From Punctularia strigosozonata HHB-11173 SS5 (lineage: Eukaryota > Basidiomycota > Agaricomycetes > Corticiales > Punctulariaceae): a DNA stretch of 64,000 bases. The stretch covers positions 2,479,519 to 2,543,518 of the forward strand of contig NW_006767436.1 of NCBI RefSeq assembly GCF_000264995.1. Direction: 5' to 3'. Below, one piece after another: positions 1 to 10,967 of this stretch. Position 1 is the stretch's first letter. Every line of letters begins with the position of its first letter. A model generated the notes under the pieces. The model did not search any database. It saw only the letters and a list, made by a program, of their open reading frames with translations, and was not told the DNA's origin. Position numbers and translations under genes: made by a program.

Positions 1-560
1 ACATATGTATACAGATTCCTGCATAATGTAATTATAATACCTGATGAATGGATAGTACACATGACCAAATTCTGAAGACATCTAACAAGATGTGACATGA
101 AGTCTGGAGGTTTCTGGTGTTATTTGAACCAAAATATATCATATTGAAGAGATGATTGATGTTACAAATCACCAAAATATGCCCAAAAAGTTCATAAATT
201 TCCACATATTTGTGAACATTTTGTGACAAATGCTCAGGGGGACCTTCCAGATATCCTCATTTTTGTACTTATGTGCTCCTATTAGCTCCTATATGTTCCT
301 ATATACTGTAAAAGGCCCCAAAATGGCTTTATCTGCATGGATAGTCCAGTAATTACTTGACATCCCCCCCCTTTATGATACTAATTCCCAGAGGGTGTGT
401 TTCCTGATGTAGGCATCCAAGGGCATATCGAGCTTCTCCCGCAGCGACCGGAAATCTTGATGGTGGCTTTCGGAACACCTGCATAGAACGCTTTTGCAAC
501 ATGTACGCACACACAAGTACCCATTCGGACAGCCTCACACGAGCACAAGCTGGCGAGGTA
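1..560. other. AT-rich flank without a recognised gene
   Basis: This stretch is AT-rich compared with the gene-dense DNA that follows, and it has no open frame of note on either strand. A short stretch around 228-270 (a run of G followed by accttcca, then catttttg) is echoed near 19235-19267, and ttcctgatg recurs near 400 and 19392. That suggests the left edge is a fragment of the same dispersed repeat seen around 19 kb. It is also the 3' flank of the minus-strand dehydrogenase. Confidence 0.5.
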
Positions 561-1916
561 TCAAATCCCGCGCACCTGCGTCTCCATCCACTCCCACAGG
601 TCCCCGCCGATTTTGGGGTCCAAGGCATCCTTGCGTGGTTCTCCGACACGTGCCCATGGGATCAGATACTGAGCACGCGTATGTCAAATGTTGTGCGCGA
701 GATGCGATGTCCCTGGCTTACCTTTCCGTTCATTGACGCCGCTTCTGGCACCGTACCTCCCCAAAGCTGAGTCAAGGCGCCTTTGGGCGGAGGATAACAC
801 GTCATATGCTGAGGTTGCATCGGCGTTGATGTATGAGGAACGGATAACAGCAACGTCGTAGCTTACCACGATTCTACGCAGAAGAGCTGGCAAATGACGG
901 CCCAGGTCGGTTTTGAGGTTTCCGGGATGCAGTGCGATCGAGACAATTCCCTGTGTGCCGTACCTTCGAGCCAACTCTTGTGAAAACACAATTTTACCCT
1001 GACAGTCTTGTTCTTAGACGAGTCCGTCAAGCGCTACTATCCGTACGTACGAAAGTACTCTGAGCGTATAAATCACTCGGGCTGATCTTTTTGCGTTGGG
1101 TCGTGTCAGTGAGGGTATCGTAATCCATTTTGGCGAGAAGATGCATTTGTGACGAGGTGTTGATTACGCGGGACACGTGGTCAGCGGAGGATGCGGCACC
1201 GGCTTTGAGAGCAGGAAGTAACAACTCCGTCAGGTAGAAATGTCCTGAGCAAGTGATGAGTGAGTGATGCTTGTCATTGGCTCGTTCCTTACCGAGAACG
1301 TTGACGCCAAATTGCAGGTCGTATCCATCTTGAGTGAGATGTGATATCGGTGGCGACATGACTCCCCTGCAAAGGATGTTATCCGCCATTTTGGATGAAA
1401 ACAGCAACACACTAACGCATTATTGAATAGCACATGCAGCTCAGTTTCAATCCTGCGGGGTAGCGATCAGTTTTGGGAATGTGACGCCACCTACAGCAGC
1501 CTACTTCATAAAACTATCCGCGCATGCCTTCACCGACGCTAAGCTCGCGAGGTCAAGCTCAAGAAAGAAAGCAGTCTTTCCAGTTTCCTTCTTCAAGGAC
1601 TCGATAGCCACGTCTGTTTTCGCCCTGTCCCGACACGCAACGTATACCTTCGCGTTGTGGGACAACAACGCCTGGATTAGGTGGGTTAGACTTTGACTTT
1701 GCGTGCCTACGCAACTCGCCTTTGCAGTCTCATAACCCAGACCACTATTTCCGCCTGAAATATTGCACATGATTTGTCATCCTGAACGTTTCAGTAAGGC
1801 TCGGCGAGCTCACCGGTGACGATGATAACCCTGCCCGTGAGATCCGGGATCAGGCTTGTGTCCCACGTCGCCTTTGGAGGGAAGTTCTGGTCGATGATGG
1901 AAGAGACGAGACCCAT
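561..1916 (-). CDS. Short-chain dehydrogenase/reductase (retinol dehydrogenase-like)
   Basis: This is a classical Rossmann-fold NAD(P)-dependent oxidoreductase of the fungal retinol-dehydrogenase/WW-oxidoreductase-like type. Reading the minus strand, it starts with [10 protein letters not shown] at 1916. The nucleotide-binding TGGNSGLG is assembled across an intron, followed by VYVACRDR, the LFNNAG-type segment, the catalytic-Ser region (RVINTSS), the active-site Tyr in [14 protein letters not shown], and a C-terminal exon ending ETQVRGI before a TGA at 561-563. At least five short introns are needed, giving about 320 residues, normal for the family. In the best splice model the lysine of the YxxxK pair is a threonine (Y-A-Q-S-T-F), which would impair classical catalysis. 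It is divergent from P450-1, with a TATA-like TTATAA on the shared promoter at 1963-1968. The substrate is unknown; oxidation or reduction of an alcohol/ketone made by the neighbouring P450s is an inference. Confidence 0.82.
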
Positions 1917-2197
1917 GGTTGACGGGGTGATGATTGGGCTGAAGGGGGCCAGCCTCTCAGACTTATAACTTGCCCTCAACCGCCGGCGAGGTTCGACATG
2001 GCGGAGAACTCGGTTCAGCGTCGTGGGATTGGCGAGGAAGCAAACTTAATTATCGGACCCCTCGAACTGCCAAGCGGTGTGCGTTGTTGAACTGCCAATT
2101 ACAGTATACGTACTTATACCTGACCGACTTGCTGCCGCATGCCTACATCCATTCATTTCCTTCCTGTGCGGACTTGTCACCGGCATCCATCATCGAG
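1917..2197. promoter_or_regulatory. Divergent promoter, SDR / P450-1
   Basis: The start codons of the dehydrogenase (minus) and P450-1 (plus) are 281 bp apart, so both promoters must lie here. TTATAA at 1963-1968 sits about 50 bp upstream of the dehydrogenase ATG. No equally clear TATA box is seen for the P450. Sharing one intergenic region suggests co-regulation, which is inferred. Confidence 0.5.
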
Positions 2198-4197
2198 ATG
2201 TCGTCTTCCTCGTTTGCGCTGGGTACAACTCTGGCTGCCACTGCGGTCATTCTGGCGTTCATCACGATTGGGCGGAAACGGCCACCTGGCCCTTCGCCGC
2301 TTCCTCTATTGGGTAACTTGCTCCAAATGCCAAAGGAGAGAGAATGGTTGACCTTCTATGACTGGGCTCGAACATACGGTGTGCCTTGTATACAGTCGTG
2401 ATCGTGTACCACTGATACCTTATACTAGGCAATTATTTTTACCTGAGCATCCTCGGTCAACCGATATTGGTGTTGAATACTCACGACGTCGTGTCGGACC
2501 TACTCGAGAAGCGTTCAGGCATTTATTCAAGTCGTCCCCGTCTGGTAGGCTCTACAGCCCTAGTATACGGCTTCACTGAATAACGGCGATTATAGGTCAT
2601 GGCCGGAGATCTGTAGGCCTGATCAGTTCATGTCAGCGAGACTACATTAACGTGTTACAAAGCGTTGGATTCGATCAGGCGATTGCACTCATGCCTTATT
2701 CCGAACGTTTTCGTCAACTTCGCCGACTTATCCAGCGTGAGCTCAATGCGAAGGCGTTGGAAAAATACTGGCCGCTGCATGAACAGGAAAGCAGAGAATT
2801 AGCCAAAAATCTCATTTCACATCCGACCGAAATGCAATCGTATATTCGCCAGTGAGTGTTCAAGGCGTTGGGGGGGGGGGGTGTATTTTCGTGGTCTAAC
2901 GCTATGTAGCTACGCTGGATCAGTCATACTAAAGGTTACGTACGGCTATCAAACGCAGCCGAAAGACGACCCTTTCCTACTTCTTGCTGAGAAGGTCATG
3001 CAAGCGTTCTCCATGGCGTCTCAACCGGGCGCTTGGTTGGTTGACCTCGTACCGTGGCGTAGGTTCCCTTATAGCATCTCTGTTTTCATGTAATACCCGC
3101 GTTTACGTCTCTCTCGCCTCTCTAGTTCGATATCTTCCAAGCTGGAGCCCTGGGGCGGGATTTCAAAGCACTGCCAAAAAGTGGTCCGATTTACACATGC
3201 AGGTCATCAACGGACCCTACGACTGGGCTATGAGAAACCAGGTTGGTTCATCACATCTCATGGCCAGCATCCTACTCAGACGATTTACAGGGCTTGCCCG
3301 CGTTGGCTAAACCCAACTTCGTGTCAACTGTCATCAACCAAACTGATGCTGACTTGACTGAGGAGGAGCAGAGCCTGCTTCTGTGGTCTTCTGCTTCGTT
3401 GTTTGGCGGTGAGTGAATGTCATAAACGTTTTTCACTTCTACTCACATGATATGTAGGCGGCGCGGATACGGTTGGTCTTAGATGCGGAGAGAGTTACTA
3501 CGCTGACATTATCGCCCAGACCGTGGCTGCGCTGTCGTCGTTCTTCTTGGCAATGGCTCTCTATCCAGGCGTGCAACAGCGTGGATATACGGAAATTCAG
3601 AAGGTCGTCGGCAAGGATCGACTGCCAAGTGTATCAGACAGAAAACACCTGCCTTATGTCGAGTGCATCATGTACGAGGTACTTCGCTGGAACCCTGTGA
3701 CACCGCTCGGTAGGTGTAACGTTTGAAGAGAGATATGTCCTGACATCCTTTGTCCTATCAGGTGTCCCCCATATGCTCGTAGAGGCGGACGTTTACGAGG
3801 GTTATCACATCCCGGCAAAGACCATCATTATGCCTAACATCTGGTACGTTGATACCATTCTTGAGAGCTTGTTGTTTATACACTACATAGGGCGATGCTT
3901 CACGAACCTAGCATTTTCCCCGAGCCCCATTCGTTTCTTCCTGAGCGTTTCGTTGGGAACGAAGCTGCGGTGAAAGAAGTCAGTGTCGCTTTTGGCTTCG
4001 GTCGTCGAGCATGCCCGGGCGTGGCTTTCGCGGAGTCATCAATGTTTGTGGCGATTGCAACAGCGCTATCAACCGTAATCATTGCAAACGCTAGGGACAT
4101 GCAGGGCAAGGATATAACAAGGGAAGTACCTTACAAAACGGGTACTATCAGGTATGTCCCCATGTATGCTGCGAACTCCGGGTCTCACCGGTCATAG
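2198..4197 (+). CDS. Cytochrome P450 monooxygenase (P450-1)
   Basis: This is a membrane-anchored haem monooxygenase of the microsomal fungal type, resembling basidiomycete P450s often annotated as O-methylsterigmatocystin oxidoreductase-like. It starts at 2198 with a hydrophobic anchor (MSSSSFALGTTL...), followed by the proline hinge RPPGPSPLPLLGN. Further on are the C-helix region (MPYSERFRQLRR), the I-helix GGADT, the K-helix ExxR in YEVLRWNP, the PERF-type segment (LPERFVGNE), and the haem loop FGFGRRACPG near 3990-4020 with its cysteine thiolate ligand. About ten short introns interrupt it; the one just after GGADT has a less usual GTTGGT donor. All catalytic landmarks are present, so the gene looks functional. 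The predicted length of about 510 residues is typical. It is divergent from the SDR and upstream of the MFS exporter. The substrate cannot be told from sequence. Confidence 0.88.
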
Positions 4198-5368
4198 CCA
4201 TCCCCCAGCCTTTACGTGTTCCTTGACACCGAGGGATGGCGCCGAACTTCTCAGTATTCGAACGTAGATCTGACTGCCGATTCCCATCCTCGATTCCCAT
4301 CCTCTCCCATCGTTTTCTTGTGTCGCGTTGTTCTTTTGTGTGCGCAGTGTGATTTAGAATGTTGGTCCGATGGACCGCTCATGCTCTGGGAATGAAAGCG
4401 TCGTCGTCATCCATACTGAGTCCTGTACGCAGATGCGATTTACAACACAAATCCGTATCGATTGCTGCATCGTTTCAAAAATATGCATTCATCGAGCCCT
4501 ACAAACCCGGAGGGGGCTGCGACCATCGCGGTAGAGTTATAAGTAAGTATGGGCCCTGTTTACGGTCGCGACCTGCTTTTTCGACGCAGCCATGAAAAGC
4601 CATGGCGGTGTAAACCTGAGCACGTCGCGTTTCCGAGTGAAGACAAATTCTTGCTGATGGAGATGAGACTGGAAGTCGTTCAATATTAGATGAGTAACCG
4701 CGCTCTATTCCCCCTATCGCCGCGCCTTGCGTTTTGCCAAACAGGCAAAACGCTCGGGAGAGGCATTGCCCGTCACGTCATCGCCATCTCAGCCCAACCC
4801 AACCTTCGTGGGCAATAGTGGGCAATGTTTCTCTTTTTTTTGCACCTGCTGCACCTCGTCTGCAATGGTACTGGCAGATCCGCACATATTCTACAAGACA
4901 CGCAGAAAGAAGCTGCAAGGTACGTACGCAGCTCGCTCGAAACAAATATCGCAGCCCCAAGGATACCGGCATTCCCACGAAGAACGAGTACGACATGGTG
5001 CTTCCGAGGAGTCGCCCTGCGGTAAGCAGGTCTTCACTGATGAGGACGTTGCGCAGGGCGAGGCCGCCGATGGCGCTGACGATGGTGAAGGGGGACAAAG
5101 AGGACAAGAACTGGCGTGTCTGGCAAGAACAGAGTTACGGCGAGATTCGTCGGGACGCTCTTGTCGTGCTTTGGTCGCTGGGCGCAACAAATTCTGGTTC
5201 ACGCAAAGCTAGGCTTGGGATGTATGTCTTCTCCTTTCACCGCATAGACATTTCAGCATCACATACACTATATACAATGGCTTAGTTGAACATCTCTCTC
5301 TCGATGAGTGGATGCGACGGGTACGCGACATTGACAACAGATCCGCGCCACCCTCTCCAATTTTCGAT
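4198..5368. other. Intergenic, between P450-1 and MFS (tail to tail)
   Basis: No recognised gene. On the minus strand between about 5107 and 4930 a hydrophobic open stretch (FTIVSAIGGLAL, then SYSFFVGMPVSLGL) looks membrane-protein-like, and it ends at a possible splice donor. I could not connect it to a start, a stop or a family. It may be a remnant or a short unrecognised membrane gene. The rest holds only the 3' flanks of the two convergent neighbours. Confidence 0.35.
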
Positions 5369-7263
5369 TCATTGAAACTGGCTGTTTTCGCTTCTTGGAG
5401 CTTCTTCCTTTCCTTCCCCAGTCGACGACAAAAATAATGACACATCTCTGCCCTCTGAAGCATTCTGATTGATATCTGGTTCTGTCTGTGTCCTTCTGCC
5501 GGCCGATCGTTCGAAAGTGAGGGAAAAAATGACGGCTGAAGCGGTTACGATCCCCAAAAGAAGCCAAAACCCGGCAGCAATCCCGCTGAAGCCGCTGCTA
5601 TTCTCCGCTCTTTTGTTTGCTATGTTCGACTGAAGAGCCGTGATCGCAGCGACCCCTACCGCCGCTCCGAGCTGGAGGGAGGTAGAGAACATCGCTCCGA
5701 CCGTACCGGTGAGACGCTTTGGAGTAGCCTCCAGCATGGCTATACTGGCAGAGCAATGTTCAGTCGCCGCTGCTCGAAAACCTCATGAGATGGCTCACTT
5801 CGCATGAACAAATATCATAGCAACCCCTGTCGTTCCGATGGTAAACGCCGGGAAGGCAAATGTCCAATACCGCGACTTCCTGTCTGCGAACGGTAGGAGA
5901 GAAGTTGCGGCTACTATGAACGTCAGTCCGACGAGGATGATTGCTTTACTGCCAATAAAACTCTTCAAGATGGGCGCGCAGGCGATAACAACGATGGCCA
6001 GTACACCGACAGGAAGCCTGTTATTAAGTTTTTACTCTGACAGACAGCAAGACGTGATGGTCGCTCACAGATGCGCAGCGGTGAGGATGGAACTGTAGTA
6101 GCGCGTCTGCCAGAGTTCGCTGAATGTGAAAAATACTTGCGTCCACCAGAGCATGGGTAGCAGGGACACGATACAGAGTGGCCGAATTCCTGGTATGTTC
6201 CACAATTCTGACGGCAGGGCTGACGCTGCGCTCGAATAGCGAATTTCCCAAACAAAGAATGCGGCGGCAATGCAAGCGGATAATACCAGCGGAACAATCA
6301 CTAGCGCGGATCCCCATCCAGATGATGCTCCTGACGTGACACCAAGGACGAACAGGAGCACCGAAGCTTCAAGCCGTATAAGAGGTTTTGTAACATAATA
6401 TTATATGTTATAGAACTCGCCTGTGAGCAGACAGATACCAATCCAGTCAATTTTGATTCCCTCCTTTTCTGATGATCCGTTATGAGTGTTGTCACGCTGC
6501 TGGATATTGTTCGGAATCACGACGAGGCACAGAAGCGCTATTGGAAGCGAGACCATGGCCTCGAAGTAAAAGATCCACTTCCAACTGGCGCGTTGAACGA
6601 ATACCGCTCCAAGCACCAGACCAATGACTAGATATAGATATTAGCAGGGCACACCGCTAAGTATTGGTGTGCTCACCATTCCCTAAAGCAACACTGCCGT
6701 TGAACGCTGCGAGAGCCCGTGTTCTGAAATGTGCAGACGGTGACGTATGCACGACCAAATGAGTCGCAGAGGGTATTGTCAGAGATGCGGCTAAAGTATT
6801 GATCGGTTTCGTAAGAATTTTCACGGCAGTCGAAAGGGGTAGAACGAGACTCACCGATGCCGATAAAAGCACGAAAAATAAGAAATATGATTTTATTTTT
6901 CACGAAAGCACTTGCCAAAGACAAAGCTCCGAACGAGAACAGGCCGGAGACAAAAACATACTCTAGTTACCTTAGATATCAATCACACCCATGGGCAGAG
7001 CTGTTGTACTCACTCGAGGTATACCTGTCTGTGAGGCGCCCGGAAACCAGCAGAAAAGAGGAGAATGTGATTTGGAATGAGCTTATAAGCCATACTGACG
7101 CGTTCCCGCTGAGTGAAAGGTCTTTGGCGAGAGATGGGATGGCCAGAAAGAACGCGGAGCTATTGAACGTGTCTAGGAACTGCCCTGCGCAAACAAGAAA
7201 GACTAGGAAAATCGATAGCGAGCGTCCGCAATCTTGCAAGCGTTTATCGAGTGATGTGGACAT
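5369..7263 (-). CDS. MFS transporter, drug:H+ antiporter-like (DHA2 type)
   Basis: This is a plasma-membrane major facilitator transporter, probably proton-driven export of small molecules. It starts at 7263 (MSTSLDKRL). The first membrane helix carries LVFLVCAGQFLDTF, and the loop after helix 2 carries the MFS signature GRLTDRY, split by an intron. Next come the GIGASLTIPSATHL region and the FEAMVSLPIALLCLVV helix. A central pair of extra helices (WIGICLLTASVLL, VIVPLVLSACIAAAFF) and the C-terminal helices (GAMFSTSLQLGAAVG, GFWLLLGIVTASAVIFSL) are typical of the 14-helix DHA2 subfamily. The tail is hydrophilic. About six introns are needed, giving roughly 490-510 residues, normal for DHA2. 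Its place between two P450s suggests export of the island's product or self-protection, which is inferred. No damage is seen. Confidence 0.85.
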
Positions 7264-8315
7264 TGGGCAGTGGTCGCGATCTGACTGGATAAAAGCGCGA
7301 TACTCCCTAGATTGAGCACTTGTATGGGCACTGGCGAGGGTGTCTGATCATAGTGGGGGTCCGGTAGTACTGCGTATCCCGAGGAACCTCGGAGCATCGA
7401 CCGGCGGTGAATGATACGCCTCCGGAAGCGTCCATGTGGTAAGAAAGGGGCCAGTTTCATCTGAAAGATACGGTGCAGTCGTATTGCGAAAGCCGGGGGT
7501 AGGCTTCGCTTCTGCGAGATCGTGATGAGCGGAAGCGAGACCGTGGCGCCAGCGTTTCCGCGATTACAGCACACAGCCTCCACAGCCCAAGTCAATACTA
7601 GGTACGGACCTGCCGACATCGAACCTGCACAAAATGAGAAGCGGCCTAGGCCTGCGTGTGGCACTGGGCAAACGATGTATCAGGATGTATTCCTTCTGAT
7701 ACACGCCAACATCCATCGCAAGCAACACGTGAACAGTTTGTAAACTTGTAATCTCGACTCGCGGGTTCACTTGTACTAATCTCGAATCGCGGGTTCACTT
7801 GTAATCTCGAATCGCGGGTTCACTTGTAATCTCGACTCGCGGGTTCACAGCATGCGCCGGAACTGCCGTCGTAGGCGGGCTGCGAGGTCCGTCATAGACA
7901 ATCTTGTGGAAAACGAAATTCCGCAGGTACGGAGTGATGTATGTTCCACAATGGCAGCGGTGTACTGATGTATTGGCGGATTCGCACATTCGTGGTGTAT
8001 GCACAGAATGGGACTTTATGGGACGCATCATAAGGTGCATCGGATGTAGCGTAGTAAGACACAGACGATGACAGAATACGAAACTGGGGCTACATTAGCG
8101 GGGAGCTTGAAGATAGCACGAGAATTTCCGATGTCGGATAGTCTACCGGTTATGCGCATGAGCCGTTTGTTGATACACAACGAGAACAGAGTCATATAGG
8201 AAATGAGAATATCGTCGACACAACTCTCGGTCTTATACTAGTCGGAACCGAGGACGAGAATCGGGAGGAGTTAAAGTTCATGCCAAGCTGAAGAAAGACT
8301 ATGCACACAGAATAA
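7264..8315. other. Intergenic, upstream of MFS; contains a tandem repeat
   Basis: This lies between two minus-strand genes and so holds the MFS promoter and the 3' flank of P450-2. Open frames here (for example the minus-strand frame at 7203-7664) are low in recognisable content and mostly overlap the MFS 5' end. The only clear structure is the four-copy repeat at 7744-7846. Confidence 0.5.
7744..7846. repeat. Four-copy 25-bp tandem repeat
   Basis: Four head-to-tail units start at 7744, 7769, 7797 and 7822, with lengths 25, 28, 25 and 25 bp. Each unit runs acttgtaatctcga, then c/a, then tcgcgggttc. The second unit has a 3-bp insertion (cta) after acttgta. The other difference is one C/A change that alternates among copies. 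The repeat sits about 480 bp upstream of the MFS start codon, so it could act as a spaced array of regulatory sites, or it may be a neutral minisatellite. Confidence 0.9.
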
Positions 8316-10424
8316 TTACACGCGCTGCTGAATGTCCACCAATAGTGGATATTCAAATACTGTTGTGCGCATGTTCAGCACACCTCGTACAAATCTTTGT
8401 TCGTCAAAGGAGCCGGCCAGACGAATGTCGAAAGAGCGCAGCAGATAGACCGTCAAGATTTGAAGTTCACGTATTGCAAGTGTTCTTCCAAGACATCCAA
8501 ATGGTCCTACGGAAATGTTTTGATGAATATCTCCGGGTCTAGCGAGAGAAAGGCTCACCATATGAGAATGACATCAATGCAGAAGTCCGCAATATGCTTC
8601 TTGGACCAAGTCCACCAGGAAGCCAGCGCTCCGGACGGAATTTTTCGGGCTCAGGCCAAAAGTTATCTGGATGGATATGCTGAGAATAAGCGGGAACAGA
8701 AACGACGGTGTTCTCGGGGATATATGTTCCACAGAGGACAGTTCCACCTTTGGGGACTACACGAGGGAGCCCAGGGAACGGTGTTCCCAATCGGATGCCC
8801 TCGTTGACAACTGCACCAAGGTAAGGCAGCTTGAAAACCGTGTCTTCGGATATTTTGCCCTTTTCACAGTGGGCATTCAGCTCTTCCATTAACCGATCAT
8901 ATGTGGCGCGATTTGCAAGTAGGTGGTAGAGCAATAATATCATAACGCCAGATGTTGTATCCGATCCTGTTTCCCGGTGTTCATGAAAACGCTTCTACAC
9001 GATCAGATTTTAGCCTATGACGCACCTGCTTGTATGGCAAACAAAGCGTCCAAATTCAATTGCTCGCGAGTCAATTTTTCTTCGTCTTTGGAGTGATGAC
9101 CAAGCTATCCTGAGTCGTCAGCGTAATCGGAGTTTCATTGAGCTCAATGGACTCGCCAGGTAGGAAGATATATCAGTACCCTTCGCTTCAGCCATGCGTC
9201 GTTCATGAATCATGCGCTCCGCTAAGCGATCAAGGTCATGAACGTCCCTGGTAACCGGGAAGTACCAGAGGATGTCAAATATTGGCGGGACTGCTCCCAG
9301 GCTGAAACAATGGTCGAGTTATTGGTATATCGGAGTCAACGAGCCATCAATGACTCTTACACCTCGAATGCAATCATAGCTCTCTTGCCACTGTCAACTA
9401 GGCCTTGAGGGTCTCCATGCTCCATGAGCTCCTGGAATGGTAAAAGTGAGTAGCTGAGGAGATGTGTATTCGTAATACGCCAATGCTGACAATGTAATTT
9501 GATCCCCCAAATGTCAGATCTCCCTGCCAGCGCTCGGTAAGATTAATCCACGCATCAACGGTGTTCCTACCATCACGTCGTATGACCAAAATCGGATCCA
9601 TTGCGATAGATCTACCGCATCTACCGGAACATGAAGCGCAGCATGCTGCAAGTGATTGCATAGCTGCAACGCTCGCTTGTTGATTATGTCGCAAGCATGA
9701 TGAATCCTAGTCTCCTAAGACAGTCTGCTGGAAATGAAAGCGGTCATGACTTACGCGGACCCGCTGAATGCCCCGGCCCATAGCTTCCGGCGGACTGAAT
9801 GTTTGATTCGACTGCGGATAAAGAATAATCCATCCTCTTTGAACCGTCCGGGGCGATACGCATCGCTCTTGTCCATCGCTTGTGCGCTAGAATATAAACT
9901 CGGAACAGCGGAGTGATCATTAATGGAAAGTGTGTTGGGACCTTCGCAACTCAGCACAGAGACAGGTATACGGATGCGTTCAACTCACCCGTTCGCACGA
10001 ACTTGCCGTATCGTCCATGCAACTGCTCAGTAACAAGGTGCCGCTTTCCCTTGTAAATAATATACGCCCATCTCAAACTAGTAATTTTGTTCAATGTCGG
10101 CCCTGGGAAACTGTGTAAGGGGTGCCACGGTGAGAGTCGGTAGGCCATGGTGACGGTGATAAACCCGAGGACGTAGATGGCAAACAGGATGCCTGTTCGT
10201 GACACCGAATCCTTCAGTGTGAGCCCGGAAATTGTTCCTAAGCATGATGTTGCGAAGAACATTGCAGTGACCAGCAAAAAAGCTATGTCCCCTCGGATAT
10301 GGGATCCGCGGCCCGGGACATACAGGCAAGCGAGCTAGACGCCAGGATGAGGACCACCAAAAGCTGAGTTTCAAAGGTAACTCACCACAGCAGCGAGGAC
10401 CAGCATGTAGTCAATGGGTTGCAT
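8316..10424 (-). CDS. Cytochrome P450 monooxygenase (P450-2)
   Basis: This is a haem monooxygenase anchored in the ER membrane. It starts at 10424 with a very short first exon of 13 codons (MQPIDYMLVLAAV) ending at a GTGAGT donor. Exon 2 encodes a long hydrophobic N-terminus with two or three membrane helices, then YRLSPWHPLHSFPGP. Later landmarks are the I-helix AGSDTTSG, the K-helix ExxR (NEGIR), PRVVPKGG, the PERF region (FRPERWLPGG) and the haem loop SVGPFGCLG with Cys. The haem signature is atypical: the usual Phe at the first position and the Arg before Cys are replaced, as in P450-3, so this looks like a family trait rather than damage. Stop TAA is at 8316-8318. It is clearly paralogous to P450-3 (same exon-1 design, same EGIRLGTP / EALRLGTP region) and divergent from the acyl-CoA oxidase gene. 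It resembles basidiomycete P450s often labelled high-nitrogen-upregulated, at low certainty. Confidence 0.83.
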
Positions 10425-10967
10425 GATAGATGAGTACAAGCACAAAGTTTGCCTGTAGCCCAAAGCACTTGTAGGCCAGCATCCACCGCGTACAGCCCCG
10501 AATAAACCCAGATATCAGATGCTCTCCCACTCAGGGTTCCATCTCAAGACCGCATACCTCGCATTGATCAAGATTGCCTGATACCCGCGGCTTATGGCGC
10601 TTGATCTTGGACCGCATTAGTATGAATTGCTGGCGCGAGTGCGCGTTTCATGCATATGGTCCCGCGTTGCATACACTTCCGGAGCCGACCCCGGCTGAGA
10701 AGTTCCCACTGACATCGCACACTGCACAGCCATCATTTGGGAGAATGGTGGATGCAAATAGTTCACGCAGTGCTGCATTGTATGCATGCTGTCGAAGCTC
10801 AAGGGCGGCTTGTTTGGTGTATCTGGGAACCTGTGGGGCACATTCGTGATCATCATTGCATCGTCGTGCGTCCAATCATGGATTACAGCTGCCAATTAAG
10901 CGGGTATAAGTACCTTACACTCATCGAGCTTGTACGTCCTGCAGTGTTCTCCGAATCTCTGCTAGTC
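10425..10967. promoter_or_regulatory. Divergent promoter, P450-2 / acyl-CoA oxidase-like
   Basis: About 540 bp separate the two start codons. A TATA-like TATAAG at 10905-10910 lies 58 bp before the ATG at 10968, which supports that start for the oxidase over upstream in-frame ATGs at 10737 and 10879. Short open frames across the region have no recognisable content. Confidence 0.45.

Noticed and set aside
4727-5285. Plus-strand frames of 161 and 183 codons
   Set aside because: Two overlapping frames of similar length with basic low-information composition, no splice-consistent start and no family features. The minus strand looks more protein-like here but is also unsupported.
7744-7846. CRISPR-like array
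   Set aside because: The repeats are directly adjacent without spacers, and the genome is clearly a fungal nuclear one.
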